Source: an uncultured Clostridia bacterium
GTDB taxonomy: Bacteria; Bacillota; Clostridia; RGIG6154
Direction: 5' to 3'
Length of the DNA: 24,099 nucleotides
Assembly (NCBI GenBank): GCA_934446135.1
Contig: CAKSDT010000014.1
Coordinates: 1 to 24,099 of the forward strand
The notes under the pieces were generated by a model. That model was not told where the DNA came from. It worked only from the letters and a program-made list of their open reading frames with translations, and ran no database searches. The translations under genes were made by a program, and so were the position numbers. Below are positions 1 to 6,733 of this stretch, piece by piece (positions within the stretch are counted from its first letter, which is position 1; each line of letters opens with the position of its first letter).

Positions 1-849
1 CCTGTTGACTGCAACAGTTCAAAGGGAGTAAGAAAAGTTACAAATAAAGCGGAACTTAATGAAGCACTTGATGCGGCTTTTGATTTCAGCCGTACAAATA
101 ATGCCATTGTAGAGGAATATATTCAGGGACAAGAAGTTTCGGTAGATATTTATGTTCACAACGGAAAACCGAGAATTCTTTGTGTTTCTAACAGTGATAA
201 AATAAAAGATGATGAAAAATTTATAATTTTCCGCTCTGTAGTTCCGGCAAATATTGCTGACGGGACATATGCAAAGATACAGGATGCCGCTGAGAAAATA
301 GTTAAAGCATTTAATCTTAAAGAATGTCCTATGCTTATACAACTTCTTTATAAAGACGGCGAAATATATATAATAGAATTCAGTGCAAGAACGGGCGGAG
401 GCTTGAAATTTAAACTTATAAATCAGAACTCCGGGATTGATATTATAGACAACGCCGTGAATGCAACACTTTCTGAAGGTAAGGCAGTAAAACCGGAATA
501 TACAAACAAATTCATTATAAACGAATTTATTTATGCGTATGACGGAGTTTATACAGCACTTGAGGGATTAGGTGAGTTAAAGGACAAGGGAGTTATTTAT
601 GATTATTTTGCATTGAAAACACCGGGGACCGAGTTTAAAGGGGTGTCGAGCAGCGGTGACAGAATAGCGGCATTTACCATAATTGCAGACACTTATGAGG
701 AACTTAATAATAAGTATATTGAAGCACATAAATCGATTAAGGTGATAAACTCCGAGGGAAAGGATATGATGAGACACGATCTTACATATCCTGTGTCGGA
801 AAGGAAACTTCCGGGAGTCGGAGTATACAGTGACGGAGGTTTAAAATGA
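1..849 (+). CDS. ATP-grasp family ligase, 3' part (start lies before the window)
   Basis: The reading frame is open from base 1 and gives 282 residues to a TGA stop, so the N-terminus is missing. The visible part is the second half of an ATP-grasp fold: a PVDCNSSKGV phosphate-binding-like loop at the very start, VEEYIQGQEVSVDIYV (the strand carrying acidic residues), and the metal/ATP-binding stretch IIEFSARTGGG, which resembles the E-x-N/S-x-R motif of carboxylate-amine ligases. Such enzymes activate a carboxylate as an acyl-phosphate and join it to an amine or thiol. The substrate cannot be read from the sequence. The stop overlaps the next start as ATGA, so it is translationally coupled to the MmgE/PrpD gene and probably acts in the same pathway. 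The family is fairly certain; the specific reaction is unknown. Confidence 0.85.
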   Translation, partial: PVDCNSSKGVRKVTNKAELNEALDAAFDFSRTNNAIVEEYIQGQEVSVDIYVHNGKPRILCVSNSDKIKDDEKFIIFRSVVPANIADGTYAKIQDAAEKIVKAFNLKECPMLIQLLYKDGEIYIIEFSARTGGGLKFKLINQNSGIDIIDNAVNATLSEGKAVKPEYTNKFIINEFIYAYDGVYTALEGLGELKDKGVIYDYFALKTPGTEFKGVSSSGDRIAAFTIIADTYEELNNKYIEAHKSIKVINSEGKDMMRHDLTYPVSERKLPGVGVYSDGGLK

Positions 850-2201
850 GAGATAATACCAAAGTGTTAAGTTCATTTATAAGTAATTTGAAATTTAATG
901 ATTTGCCTGAAAAAACTGTCGAAAACACAAGACTGTTTATGATAGATTTTATTGCTGCGGCAATGGCAGGGTATAAAGTAAACAAGACTTTTAACAGAGC
1001 GGTTGAAGAGTATGTTTTTGGGCAGGATTGCGGCAAAAATGAGTGTGAAGTTTTGTTTTCTGATAAAAAACTGCCTTGTGGTAAGGCGGCGTTTTTGAAT
1101 GCGTGTTATGCTCACGGTGCAGATATGGATGACGGAAACAGAAAGGCGATGGGACATGTTGGGGCTCATGTATTCCCAACAGTTTTGGCTTTGGCACAGA
1201 GTTTGGGCAAAAGTGAAAAAGATGTTGTTGTTGCCGTAAATGTCGGGTATGAAGTTTACTGCAGAGTTGCGGCCGCAGCACAACCGGGACTTGTGCACAG
1301 GGGTTTTCATTCTACAGGCACAGCCGGAGTTAGTGCCTGTGCTGCTGCAGCGGCAAAGATTATGAATCTTTCTGAAGATGAAATTTACAATGCAATGGCA
1401 ATTTCCGTTACTATGGCATCGGGACTTATGATAATTGCCGAAAGTGGTCAGAGTATTAAACCGCTTAACCCGGCCAGAGCGGCAGAGTCCGGAATTCTTG
1501 CGGCAACTCTTGCAAAGGAAGGCGTTAAGGGAGGAATTACACCGCTCGAAAGCAAAAAAGGCTGGTTCCATGCAATGTCTGATTCTATTGATGAGGATAT
1601 GATAACTGACGGATTGGGTAAAATCTTTACTATTGATGAGTGTTATATAAAACCGTATCCTTCGTGCAGACATACACACTGCGGAATGCAGGCTGCACTT
1701 GAACTTAAAAAAGAAAATAATCTTGATGCAGATGACATAGAAAAAGTTAATATGTATATTTACGAAAATGCAATCAAAATTGCGGGACAGATAAAAGTTC
1801 CTGTGACGGCAGATGATACAAAATTTTCAATTCACTATGCAACTGCTTGTATAATTGCCAAAGGTTCTTTTACATTAAATGATTTGAAATGTGCAGGTAT
1901 AGACAAAAAGGTTTTAGAAACTATTGATAAAATCGAACTTATCACTGATGAAGCGATGGAAAACCGTGATAAGGGCATAAGAGGGTGTCGTGTAGAGATT
2001 ATATTAAAAAACGGGACAAAATTGGAAAGAACGGTTTTGATACCTAAGGGTGACCCGCAAAACGCATTTACAGTTTCTGACATGGAAAACAAACTTTCTC
2101 AATGTGCAAAAGGAATTCTTGATGTAAATGAACAAAAACATCTTATTAACAGAATACTTAATTTTGCAAAAGAAAATAAAAAGTTCGAAAGGATTATGTA
2201 G
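846..2201 (+). CDS. MmgE/PrpD family protein (dehydratase/decarboxylase-like)
   Basis: The 451-residue product has the usual length and landmarks of the MmgE/PrpD family: an HGADMDD segment at residues 90-96 followed by GHVGAHVFPTVLALAQ, an alanine-rich helix before KIMNLSEDEI, KPLNPARAAESG, and the family hallmark KPYPSCRHTHCG. Known members include 2-methylcitrate dehydratase, cis-aconitate decarboxylase and iminodisuccinate epimerase, all acting on di- or tricarboxylates, usually in the cytosol. The start overlaps the stop of the ATP-grasp gene by four bases (ATGA), and an anion transporter follows after three bases. There is no adjacent prpB or prpC, so a classical methylcitrate cycle is not indicated here. 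The family call is firm; the substrate is open. Confidence 0.92.
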   Translation: MRDNTKVLSSFISNLKFNDLPEKTVENTRLFMIDFIAAAMAGYKVNKTFNRAVEEYVFGQDCGKNECEVLFSDKKLPCGKAAFLNACYAHGADMDDGNRKAMGHVGAHVFPTVLALAQSLGKSEKDVVVAVNVGYEVYCRVAAAAQPGLVHRGFHSTGTAGVSACAAAAAKIMNLSEDEIYNAMAISVTMASGLMIIAESGQSIKPLNPARAAESGILAATLAKEGVKGGITPLESKKGWFHAMSDSIDEDMITDGLGKIFTIDECYIKPYPSCRHTHCGMQAALELKKENNLDADDIEKVNMYIYENAIKIAGQIKVPVTADDTKFSIHYATACIIAKGSFTLNDLKCAGIDKKVLETIDKIELITDEAMENRDKGIRGCRVEIILKNGTKLERTVLIPKGDPQNAFTVSDMENKLSQCAKGILDVNEQKHLINRILNFAKENKKFERIM

Positions 2202-2204
2202 AGT

Positions 2205-3524
2205 ATGAATATTATTGAATTTATCACTGCGAATGCGAACTGGGCATCTTTAATTGTCTTTGTTCTTTGCATTGCATTGTTTGTGTGGGACAAACTCCCG
2301 ATGGCGACATCAGCAATTTTGGGATGTGCAGTTATGGTGCTTCTCGGTATAGGTGATTTTAAGACAGCGTTCGGTTCGTTTGCAAGTTCAACTGTAATTA
2401 TGCTTATCGGCGTATTGATAGTAGGTATGGCGATAGACGAAACCGGTATTGCTGCAAGAATAGGCGATACGATACTTAAAATGTCAAACGGAAGCGAAAG
2501 AAAACTTATATTTGTATCGTTTGTAATTGCATTTGTGCTTTCAAGTTTTATGACAAATGTAACAGTTCTTGCAATTTTTATTCCAATTATTTTTGCAGCA
2601 GGAAGAGCAAATAAGAGAATCAATCCTATGAACCTTATTATTCCTATAACACTTGCAGTAAATGCCGGAGGTATTACAACACTTGTAGGTTCATCTCAGC
2701 AGATGACTGCACAGGGACTTTTGGAAGAATACGGATATAAAGTTTTCGGAGTGTTTGATTTTACGGTCTTTGGTCTTATTTTAGGTGTAGTATCACTTCT
2801 TTATTCTTTATTTATAGGATATCCTTTAGGTAAAAGAATTTGGGGGAACAGGGAGCAGTCGGAACTTTCGGATGATACAAGGTTTGAACACAATGATCAT
2901 CCTAAGAAGAGCAAAGTTGTTGCAATAACTGTTATTTTTGTCTTGATGGTATTTTTCTACATAGTTCAAAAAGTTCCGTTTACAGATATCGAACTTAAAC
3001 CTCATGTAACTTCAACTTTTGCAGCACTCCTATGTATTATAACAGGTTGTATTTCACAGAACAAGGCAGCAAAAAATCTTAACTGGAACATTATTGGAAG
3101 ACTTGCGGCTTGTCTTGGACTTGCAAAGGTTCTGCAGGAAGCCGGCGGTATTGACTTAATTGCAGACGGATTTATGAAACTTGTAGGATTAAACGCCAGT
3201 CCGTTTGTTATATTTGCGATACTTGTGCTTTTTGCACAGATTACAAGTTTATTTATATCGAATTCGACAGCAATTTCGGTGGCACTTTTGGTTGTTATGG
3301 CGATAGCCCCGGGAATGAATCTTAATGTCCCTGCATATGCAATGGGAATTGTGTTTGGGGCGAGTATGGGATGCAGTTGTCCTCTGTCGGGATCAACCTG
3401 GGGAATTTCCATGGCGGCAGGTTACAAGTTTAACGATTACTTCAAGTATGGCGTTTGGATTGATTTAATCGGATACATTGCTACAATTATTTCTGTTCCG
3501 CTTATAATGGGACTTACTCTGTAA
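2205..3524 (+). CDS. SLC13/DASS-type anion transporter (permease)
   Basis: This 439-residue, very hydrophobic protein has about ten to twelve membrane segments. The two halves each carry a hairpin-like motif: TNVT near residues 117-120 and SNST at 352-355, which correspond in position to the paired SNT motifs of sodium-coupled di/tricarboxylate carriers. GGITTLVGSSQQ (155-166) replaces the more usual GG-T-LIGTPPN loop, so substrate choice may differ from known carriers. A soluble loop near residues 215-235 (rich in D, E, H, K) separates the halves. An AAAGGA site at 2188-2193 precedes the ATG. Co-directional packing with the ATP-grasp and PrpD-like genes suggests that it imports or exports their carboxylate substrate or product. 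An ArsB/NhaD-superfamily relative with another anion is the main alternative. Confidence 0.85.
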   Translation: MNIIEFITANANWASLIVFVLCIALFVWDKLPMATSAILGCAVMVLLGIGDFKTAFGSFASSTVIMLIGVLIVGMAIDETGIAARIGDTILKMSNGSERKLIFVSFVIAFVLSSFMTNVTVLAIFIPIIFAAGRANKRINPMNLIIPITLAVNAGGITTLVGSSQQMTAQGLLEEYGYKVFGVFDFTVFGLILGVVSLLYSLFIGYPLGKRIWGNREQSELSDDTRFEHNDHPKKSKVVAITVIFVLMVFFYIVQKVPFTDIELKPHVTSTFAALLCIITGCISQNKAAKNLNWNIIGRLAACLGLAKVLQEAGGIDLIADGFMKLVGLNASPFVIFAILVLFAQITSLFISNSTAISVALLVVMAIAPGMNLNVPAYAMGIVFGASMGCSCPLSGSTWGISMAAGYKFNDYFKYGVWIDLIGYIATIISVPLIMGLTL

Positions 3525-3537
3525 ATCTAAAATTTTA

Positions 3538-3573
3538 AATAACACTTACATTTTTTGTAAGTGTTATTTTTTT
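3538..3573 (+). terminator. Rho-independent terminator after the permease gene
   Basis: A perfect 12-bp stem pairs AATAACACTTAC (3538-3549) with GTAAGTGTTATT (3557-3568) around a 7-base loop. It is followed by a T tract to 3573. It closes the ATP-grasp/PrpD/permease operon and separates it from spoVA. Confidence 0.93.
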
Positions 3574-3605
3574 CATTTTTGACATAATAAAGACAGGTGA
3601 TAAAA

Positions 3606-4052
3606 ATGAAAATTAATAAAAAAGATTATCAGAATTATGTTGAACAGAAAGCCGATAAATCTCCGCTTGCAAAAAATATGTTTAATGCGTTTTGGATTGG
3701 CGGACTTATTTGCACATTGGGACAAGTTATAACAAATACATTTATGTACTACGATTTTTCAAAAGAAGATGCCGGGACTTATACAAGTATAATTTTGGTT
3801 CTTCTGAGTGCGGTTTTAACATCTTTGAATTTGTACGGAAAAATAGCGAAAATCGGCGGAGCGGGTACACTCGTGCCTATAACGGGTTTCGCAAATGCAG
3901 TCGTTTCACCGGCGATAGAATTTAAAAATGAGGGATATGTATTAGGACTTGCATCAAATATTTTTAAAATTGCGGGTCCGGTTATAACATATGGACTTAT
4001 CGCTTCTGTATTGTCCGGCATCTACAATTATGTTGTTATGTTTTTGATATAG
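3606..4052 (+). CDS. spoVAC: Stage V sporulation protein AC
   Basis: SpoVAC is an inner spore membrane protein. In Bacillus it behaves as a mechanosensitive channel component of the SpoVA complex that loads calcium dipicolinate into the forespore and releases it at germination. The 148-residue product starts with a charged segment (NKKDYQNYVEQKADKSPLAKN) typical of SpoVAC, followed by four hydrophobic segments beginning at FWIGGLICTLGQV; the GAGTLVPITGFANAVVSPA stretch is the family signature. I chose the ATG at 3606 because AGGTGA at 3595-3600 sits five bases upstream. A GTG at 3597 in the same frame overlaps that site and is less likely. It is the first gene of a spoVAC-D-E operon. Transcription by the forespore factor sigma-G is expected from the family, but I see no convincing promoter. 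Confidence 0.95.
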   Translation: MKINKKDYQNYVEQKADKSPLAKNMFNAFWIGGLICTLGQVITNTFMYYDFSKEDAGTYTSIILVLLSAVLTSLNLYGKIAKIGGAGTLVPITGFANAVVSPAIEFKNEGYVLGLASNIFKIAGPVITYGLIASVLSGIYNYVVMFLI

Positions 4053-4062
4053 GAGGGGTGTT

Positions 4063-5064
4063 ATGGGAAATACTATTGAACTGAAAAATAAACCCAGAAT
4101 ACTGTGCAGTGCTTCAATCGTGGGCGAAAAGGAAGCAGAAGGCCCATTGGGACAGTATTTTGACAGTGTTATGACCAACGGCAGATTCGGAGAAAAAAGT
4201 TGGGAAAAAGCCGAAAGCAAAATGCAAAAACAAATAGTTTCTCAGCTTTTGGGCAAGTCCGAGAAACTCCCTGATGACATAGATCTGATACTTGGAGGGG
4301 ATTTGCTTAATCAGTGTATAGGAACAAGTTTCGGAATCAGAGAGTTCGAAATACCTTTTTTGGGACTATACGGTGCCTGTTCGACATTTTGCGAAAGTAT
4401 GATGATAGCGGCTATGACGGTAGACGGAGGATTTGCAAAAAATGTAATAGCACTTACTTCAAGTCATTATGCGTCAAGCGAAAGGCAATATCGGTTTCCG
4501 CTTGAATACGGAAAACAGAGAACTCCTACAGCACAGTGGACAGTTACCGGTTCGGGAGGAGTTATCATATCCTCGGAAAATGGAAAGTTTGCAATCGATT
4601 ATATAACTCCCGGTAAAATTGTAGATATGGGAATAAAAGATGCAAATAATATGGGCGCGGCAATGGCACCTGCAGCAGTTGATACCGTTTTCAGGCACTT
4701 TAAGGACAGAAAACTCGATGAAAATTATTTCGACCTTGTGGTTACCGGAGATTTGGGAGCATTGGGTAAAAAAATTGCAAAAGAGTATTTTTCGGATATG
4801 GGACTTGACTTTGGGAACAAATATATAGACTGCGGAGAAATGATTTTTGATATTGAAAAGCAAGATGTTCATGCGGGCGGTTCGGGATGCGGTTGTATTG
4901 CGTCTGTTTTTTCGTCTTATATATACAAAATGATGGAAAGCGGAAAAGTAAACCGGGTTCTTCTTGCTGCAACAGGGGCACTCTTAAGTCCCACAAGCAC
5001 AAATCAAGGGGAGAGTATACCCGGAATATCCCACGCTGTTTCTATAGAAAGGATAGAGGAATAA
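4063..5064 (+). CDS. spoVAD: Stage V sporulation protein AD
   Basis: SpoVAD is the peripheral, dipicolinate-binding member of the SpoVA complex and has a thiolase/ketoacyl-synthase-like fold. The 333-residue product shows the typical IVGEKEAEGPLG start region, ILGGDLLNQCIGTSFG, the buried-cysteine stretch LYGACSTFCESM (the equivalent of the thiolase nucleophile region), TGSGGVIISSE and, near the C-terminus, HAGGSGCGCIASVF. There is no signal peptide or membrane segment. A strong AGGAGGGG site lies just before the ATG, ten bases after spoVAC. Its stop shares one base with the spoVAE start (TAATG), indicating coupled translation of a fixed-ratio complex. Confidence 0.97.
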   Translation: MGNTIELKNKPRILCSASIVGEKEAEGPLGQYFDSVMTNGRFGEKSWEKAESKMQKQIVSQLLGKSEKLPDDIDLILGGDLLNQCIGTSFGIREFEIPFLGLYGACSTFCESMMIAAMTVDGGFAKNVIALTSSHYASSERQYRFPLEYGKQRTPTAQWTVTGSGGVIISSENGKFAIDYITPGKIVDMGIKDANNMGAAMAPAAVDTVFRHFKDRKLDENYFDLVVTGDLGALGKKIAKEYFSDMGLDFGNKYIDCGEMIFDIEKQDVHAGGSGCGCIASVFSSYIYKMMESGKVNRVLLAATGALLSPTSTNQGESIPGISHAVSIERIEE

Positions 5065-5417
5065 TGGATTATTTAAAAGCATTTGTTGTTGGCGGAATTA
5101 TTTGCAGCCTGGGACAGATTTTGATAGATAAAACAAAAATGACTCCGGCAAGAATACTTGTTATTTATGTGGTCTTGGGTGTAATATTGGGAACATTCGG
5201 AATTTACGGAAAACTTGCCGATTTTGCGGGAGCGGGTGCATCGGTTCCGCTTACGGGTTTTGGATATACGCTTTCCGAAGGTGTAAAAAAAGCAGTAACC
5301 GAGAGGGGATTTCTGGGAATTTTCACGGGTGGATTTACTGCCTGTGCAGGCGGAATTACCGCAGCTATACTTTTCGGATATCTTGCCGCACTGTTTTCCA
5401 AATCTATTGATGATTGA
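5064..5417 (+). CDS. spoVAE: Stage V sporulation protein AE (SpoVAEb type)
   Basis: A 117-residue integral membrane protein with about four hydrophobic segments (FVVGGIICSLGQIL, ILVIYVVLGVILGTFGIYG, and two more after residue 75). GAGASVPLTGFGYTLSEGV resembles the matching SpoVAC stretch, as expected because SpoVAC and SpoVAEb are distant paralogues. It completes the three-gene dipicolinate channel set found in many Clostridia, which lack the spoVAA/AB genes of Bacillus. The ATG overlaps the spoVAD stop by one base. The frame stays open upstream inside spoVAD, but a GGATAGAGGA purine-rich site just before 5064 supports this start. No clear hairpin terminator follows. Confidence 0.94.
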   Translation: MDYLKAFVVGGIICSLGQILIDKTKMTPARILVIYVVLGVILGTFGIYGKLADFAGAGASVPLTGFGYTLSEGVKKAVTERGFLGIFTGGFTACAGGITAAILFGYLAALFSKSIDD

Positions 5418-5468
5418 ACATTAATTCTTATACAAATATTTTTTATTGTCTTTTATCTCAAAAAACGG

Positions 5469-5497
5469 TTGCATTTAGGAAAATTATGTTGTATAAT
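5469..5497 (+). promoter_or_regulatory. Sigma-A-type promoter for the folT transcript
   Basis: The -35 box TTGCAT (5469-5474) and a perfect -10 box TATAAT (5492-5497) are 17 bases apart. Transcription would start near 5504, a few bases before the first helix of the THF riboswitch, which is the geometry expected for a riboswitch leader. Confidence 0.85.
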
Positions 5498-5507
5498 TCC
5501 TAAAAAA

Positions 5508-5607
5508 GGCAGAGTAAAATTATATGCGTTTAAAGTGCTTTCGGAACGGGGAGTTGTCCGGAAGACGAAAATCTTTGATTGCGGTATATAATTTGCATCC
5601 CGCTGCC
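5508..5607 (+). ncRNA. THF (tetrahydrofolate) riboswitch aptamer, folT-type
   Basis: The RNA matches the class-I THF aptamer in sequence and fold. Visible helices are P1 GGCAG (5508-5512) with CTGCC (5603-5607), P2 AAATTATAT (5517-5525) with ATATAATTT (5586-5594), P3 CTTTCGGA (5538-5545) with TCCGGAAG (5557-5564), and a short AATC/GATT hairpin near 5570-5580. Conserved single-stranded pieces are AGAGTA after P1, GCGTTTAAAGTG, ACGGGG in the P3 loop, ACGAAA, TTGCGGT and TTGCATCCCGC. The P3 loop CGGG can pair with CCCG near 5599-5602, giving the known long-range pseudoknot. It lies upstream of a folate transporter gene, the usual target of this riboswitch. Confidence 0.93.
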
Positions 5608-5654
5608 GCATTAAGGTCTTTTCTTTATATGCGGCATTGCCGTATTATAAGGAG
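5604..5654 (+). promoter_or_regulatory. Predicted translational expression platform of the THF riboswitch
   Basis: Two exclusive helices follow the aptamer. The anti-sequestor pairs TGCCGCAT (5604-5611) perfectly with ATGCGGCA (5629-5636), and its 5' arm reuses four bases of P1. The sequestor pairs 5621-5635 with 5639-5654 (core ATGCGGC/GCCGTAT, triloop ATT, one bulged base) and buries the AAGGAG ribosome binding site at 5649-5654. There is no T tract, so control is probably translational. Ligand-stabilised P1 would free the sequestor and turn folT off. Confidence 0.75.
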
Positions 5655-5662
5655 AGATAAAA

Positions 5663-6241
5663 ATGTTAAAAATGTTTAAGAATTCATTTGACGAATTCAA
5701 AGACCCGAGAAAAGTAGTTTTACTGGGAATGCTTGTTTCAATTGGTGTAACTTTGGAGATTATAAATCCGTTAAATCTTGGTAATAATCTTAAAATAAGG
5801 TTTACCTTTTTGGTTTTGTCGATAGCAGGATATGCTACAGGACCGTTTGGTGCCATGGTATCAGCGGCAGCCTGCGATATACTGAGTGCCTATATAAAAC
5901 CTACGGGAGCATACTTTGTGGGTTATACGCTTTCGGCAGCACTGGGAGGATTTATATACGGTATTGTTCTTTATTACAGAAACGGAAAAATAGTTGCTGA
6001 CAGTATATGGGATACAGTTTTAAAATGTATTTTTTCCAAAGTTGCGGTAAGTTTAATTGTAAGTGTGTTCATAAACACTCTGATGATTAAATTTATTTCG
6101 GGCAGTGATAAGGCTTTTTCAGTTCTTCTTACAACGAGAATTATAAAAAATTCAATTACAATTGTTCCCGAAATACTTATTATGATTATGAGTATATCTG
6201 CGATAAAACAGAATAAAAATATAAAAAGATTATTTTATTAA
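5663..6241 (+). CDS. folT: Folate ECF transporter S component FolT
   Basis: FolT is the membrane-embedded substrate-binding subunit of an energy-coupling factor importer. It binds folate and works with the shared EcfA1/EcfA2/EcfT module, which is not in this window. The 192-residue product has a short cytosolic start and about six hydrophobic segments, with KIRFTFLVLSIAGYATGPFGAMVSA and AYFVGYTLSAALGGFIYGIVLYY typical of the S-component family; the N-terminal MLVSIGVTLEI segment resembles the helix that contacts EcfT. AAGGAG lies eight bases before the ATG. The THF riboswitch upstream is strong independent evidence for folate as substrate. The gene forms its own promoter-to-terminator unit. 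Without the riboswitch it would only be called a generic ECF S component. Confidence 0.92.
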   Translation: MLKMFKNSFDEFKDPRKVVLLGMLVSIGVTLEIINPLNLGNNLKIRFTFLVLSIAGYATGPFGAMVSAAACDILSAYIKPTGAYFVGYTLSAALGGFIYGIVLYYRNGKIVADSIWDTVLKCIFSKVAVSLIVSVFINTLMIKFISGSDKAFSVLLTTRIIKNSITIVPEILIMIMSISAIKQNKNIKRLFY

Positions 6242-6266
6242 TTTTTTAAAGATAAAACGCCGTTTT

Positions 6267-6304
6267 ACAGGCTGCACATAGTTTTATGACGCAGCCTGTT
6301 TTTT
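6267..6304 (+). terminator. Rho-independent terminator after folT
   Basis: A perfect 9-bp GC-rich stem pairs ACAGGCTGC (6267-6275) with GCAGCCTGT (6291-6299). The loop can extend by CATA/TATG. Six T residues follow (6299-6304). Confidence 0.93.
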
Positions 6305-6336
6305 AAAAAGTAAATTGGAATTATTTTCTAAAAATC

Positions 6337-6365
6337 TTGTATTTGTGCTAAAAAAGTGCTAAAAT
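6337..6365 (+). promoter_or_regulatory. Sigma-A-type promoter for the V/A-ATPase operon
   Basis: TTGTAT (6337-6342) and TAAAAT (6360-6365) are separated by 17 bases. The predicted start near 6372 leaves a short leader of about 25 bases containing the GGAGG site at 6385-6389. It lies directly after the folT terminator and before the first ATPase gene. Confidence 0.75.
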
Positions 6366-6396
6366 CTAGTTAAGATATGTAAATGGAGGCGAAGTT

Positions 6397-6702
6397 ATGG
6401 CAAAGGAAGCAATAGATAAAATAAGAGAAGCCGAAATAAAAGCCGATGTTTTAATACAAAGGGCAATCGAATATATGTCTCAGACTTTGAAAAAAGCCGA
6501 ACAGGACAGCAAAGATTTGTTTTCCCAAAAGAAAAATGAGGCTGCGATTGCTGCTTCTGATATTGTTAAGGAAGCCGAAGAAAATGCTGCAAAATATGTG
6601 AGTGAGGCTTCGGAAAACGGTAATAAAGAACTTCATGTTCTTAAGGAATCGGTTTTGGGCAAAACAGACGCCGTCGTGAAGAAAATTATTGAACTTTTAT
6701 AA
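6397..6702 (+). CDS. V/A-type ATPase peripheral-stalk subunit G/H
   Basis: This short, 101-residue protein is almost entirely charged alpha-helix rich in A, E and K (IREAEIKADVLIQRAIEYM, KKAEQDSKDLFSQKKNEAA). That is the coiled-coil pattern of the V/A-ATPase peripheral stalk subunit called NtpF in Enterococcus hirae and subunit H or G elsewhere. It pairs with subunit E to hold the catalytic head still while the central shaft turns. Its position as first gene before subunit I matches the ntp operon order. A good GGAGGCG site precedes the ATG. Sequence identity in such coiled coils is weak, so the call rests mainly on composition, length and operon place. Confidence 0.85.
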   Translation: MAKEAIDKIREAEIKADVLIQRAIEYMSQTLKKAEQDSKDLFSQKKNEAAIAASDIVKEAEENAAKYVSEASENGNKELHVLKESVLGKTDAVVKKIIELL

Positions 6703-6733
6703 CAAATTTTGTGTAGAAGGGGAGTGAGTTTTA

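Noticed and set aside
873..1679. Long open frame on the minus strand inside the PrpD-like gene
   Set aside because: It has no recognisable family, no ribosome binding site and the composition of an antisense shadow of a well-supported gene.
3583..3589. CATAATA, which resembles a sigma-G -10 box before spoVAC
   Set aside because: No matching -35 element lies at the right distance, and the implied start would fall inside the ribosome binding site. Forespore control is expected from the family but is not demonstrated by this sequence.
4887..5063. Upstream extension of SpoVAE inside spoVAD
   Set aside because: The extra residues are polar and unlike SpoVAE. The one-base TAATG overlap with a purine-rich site gives the normal start.
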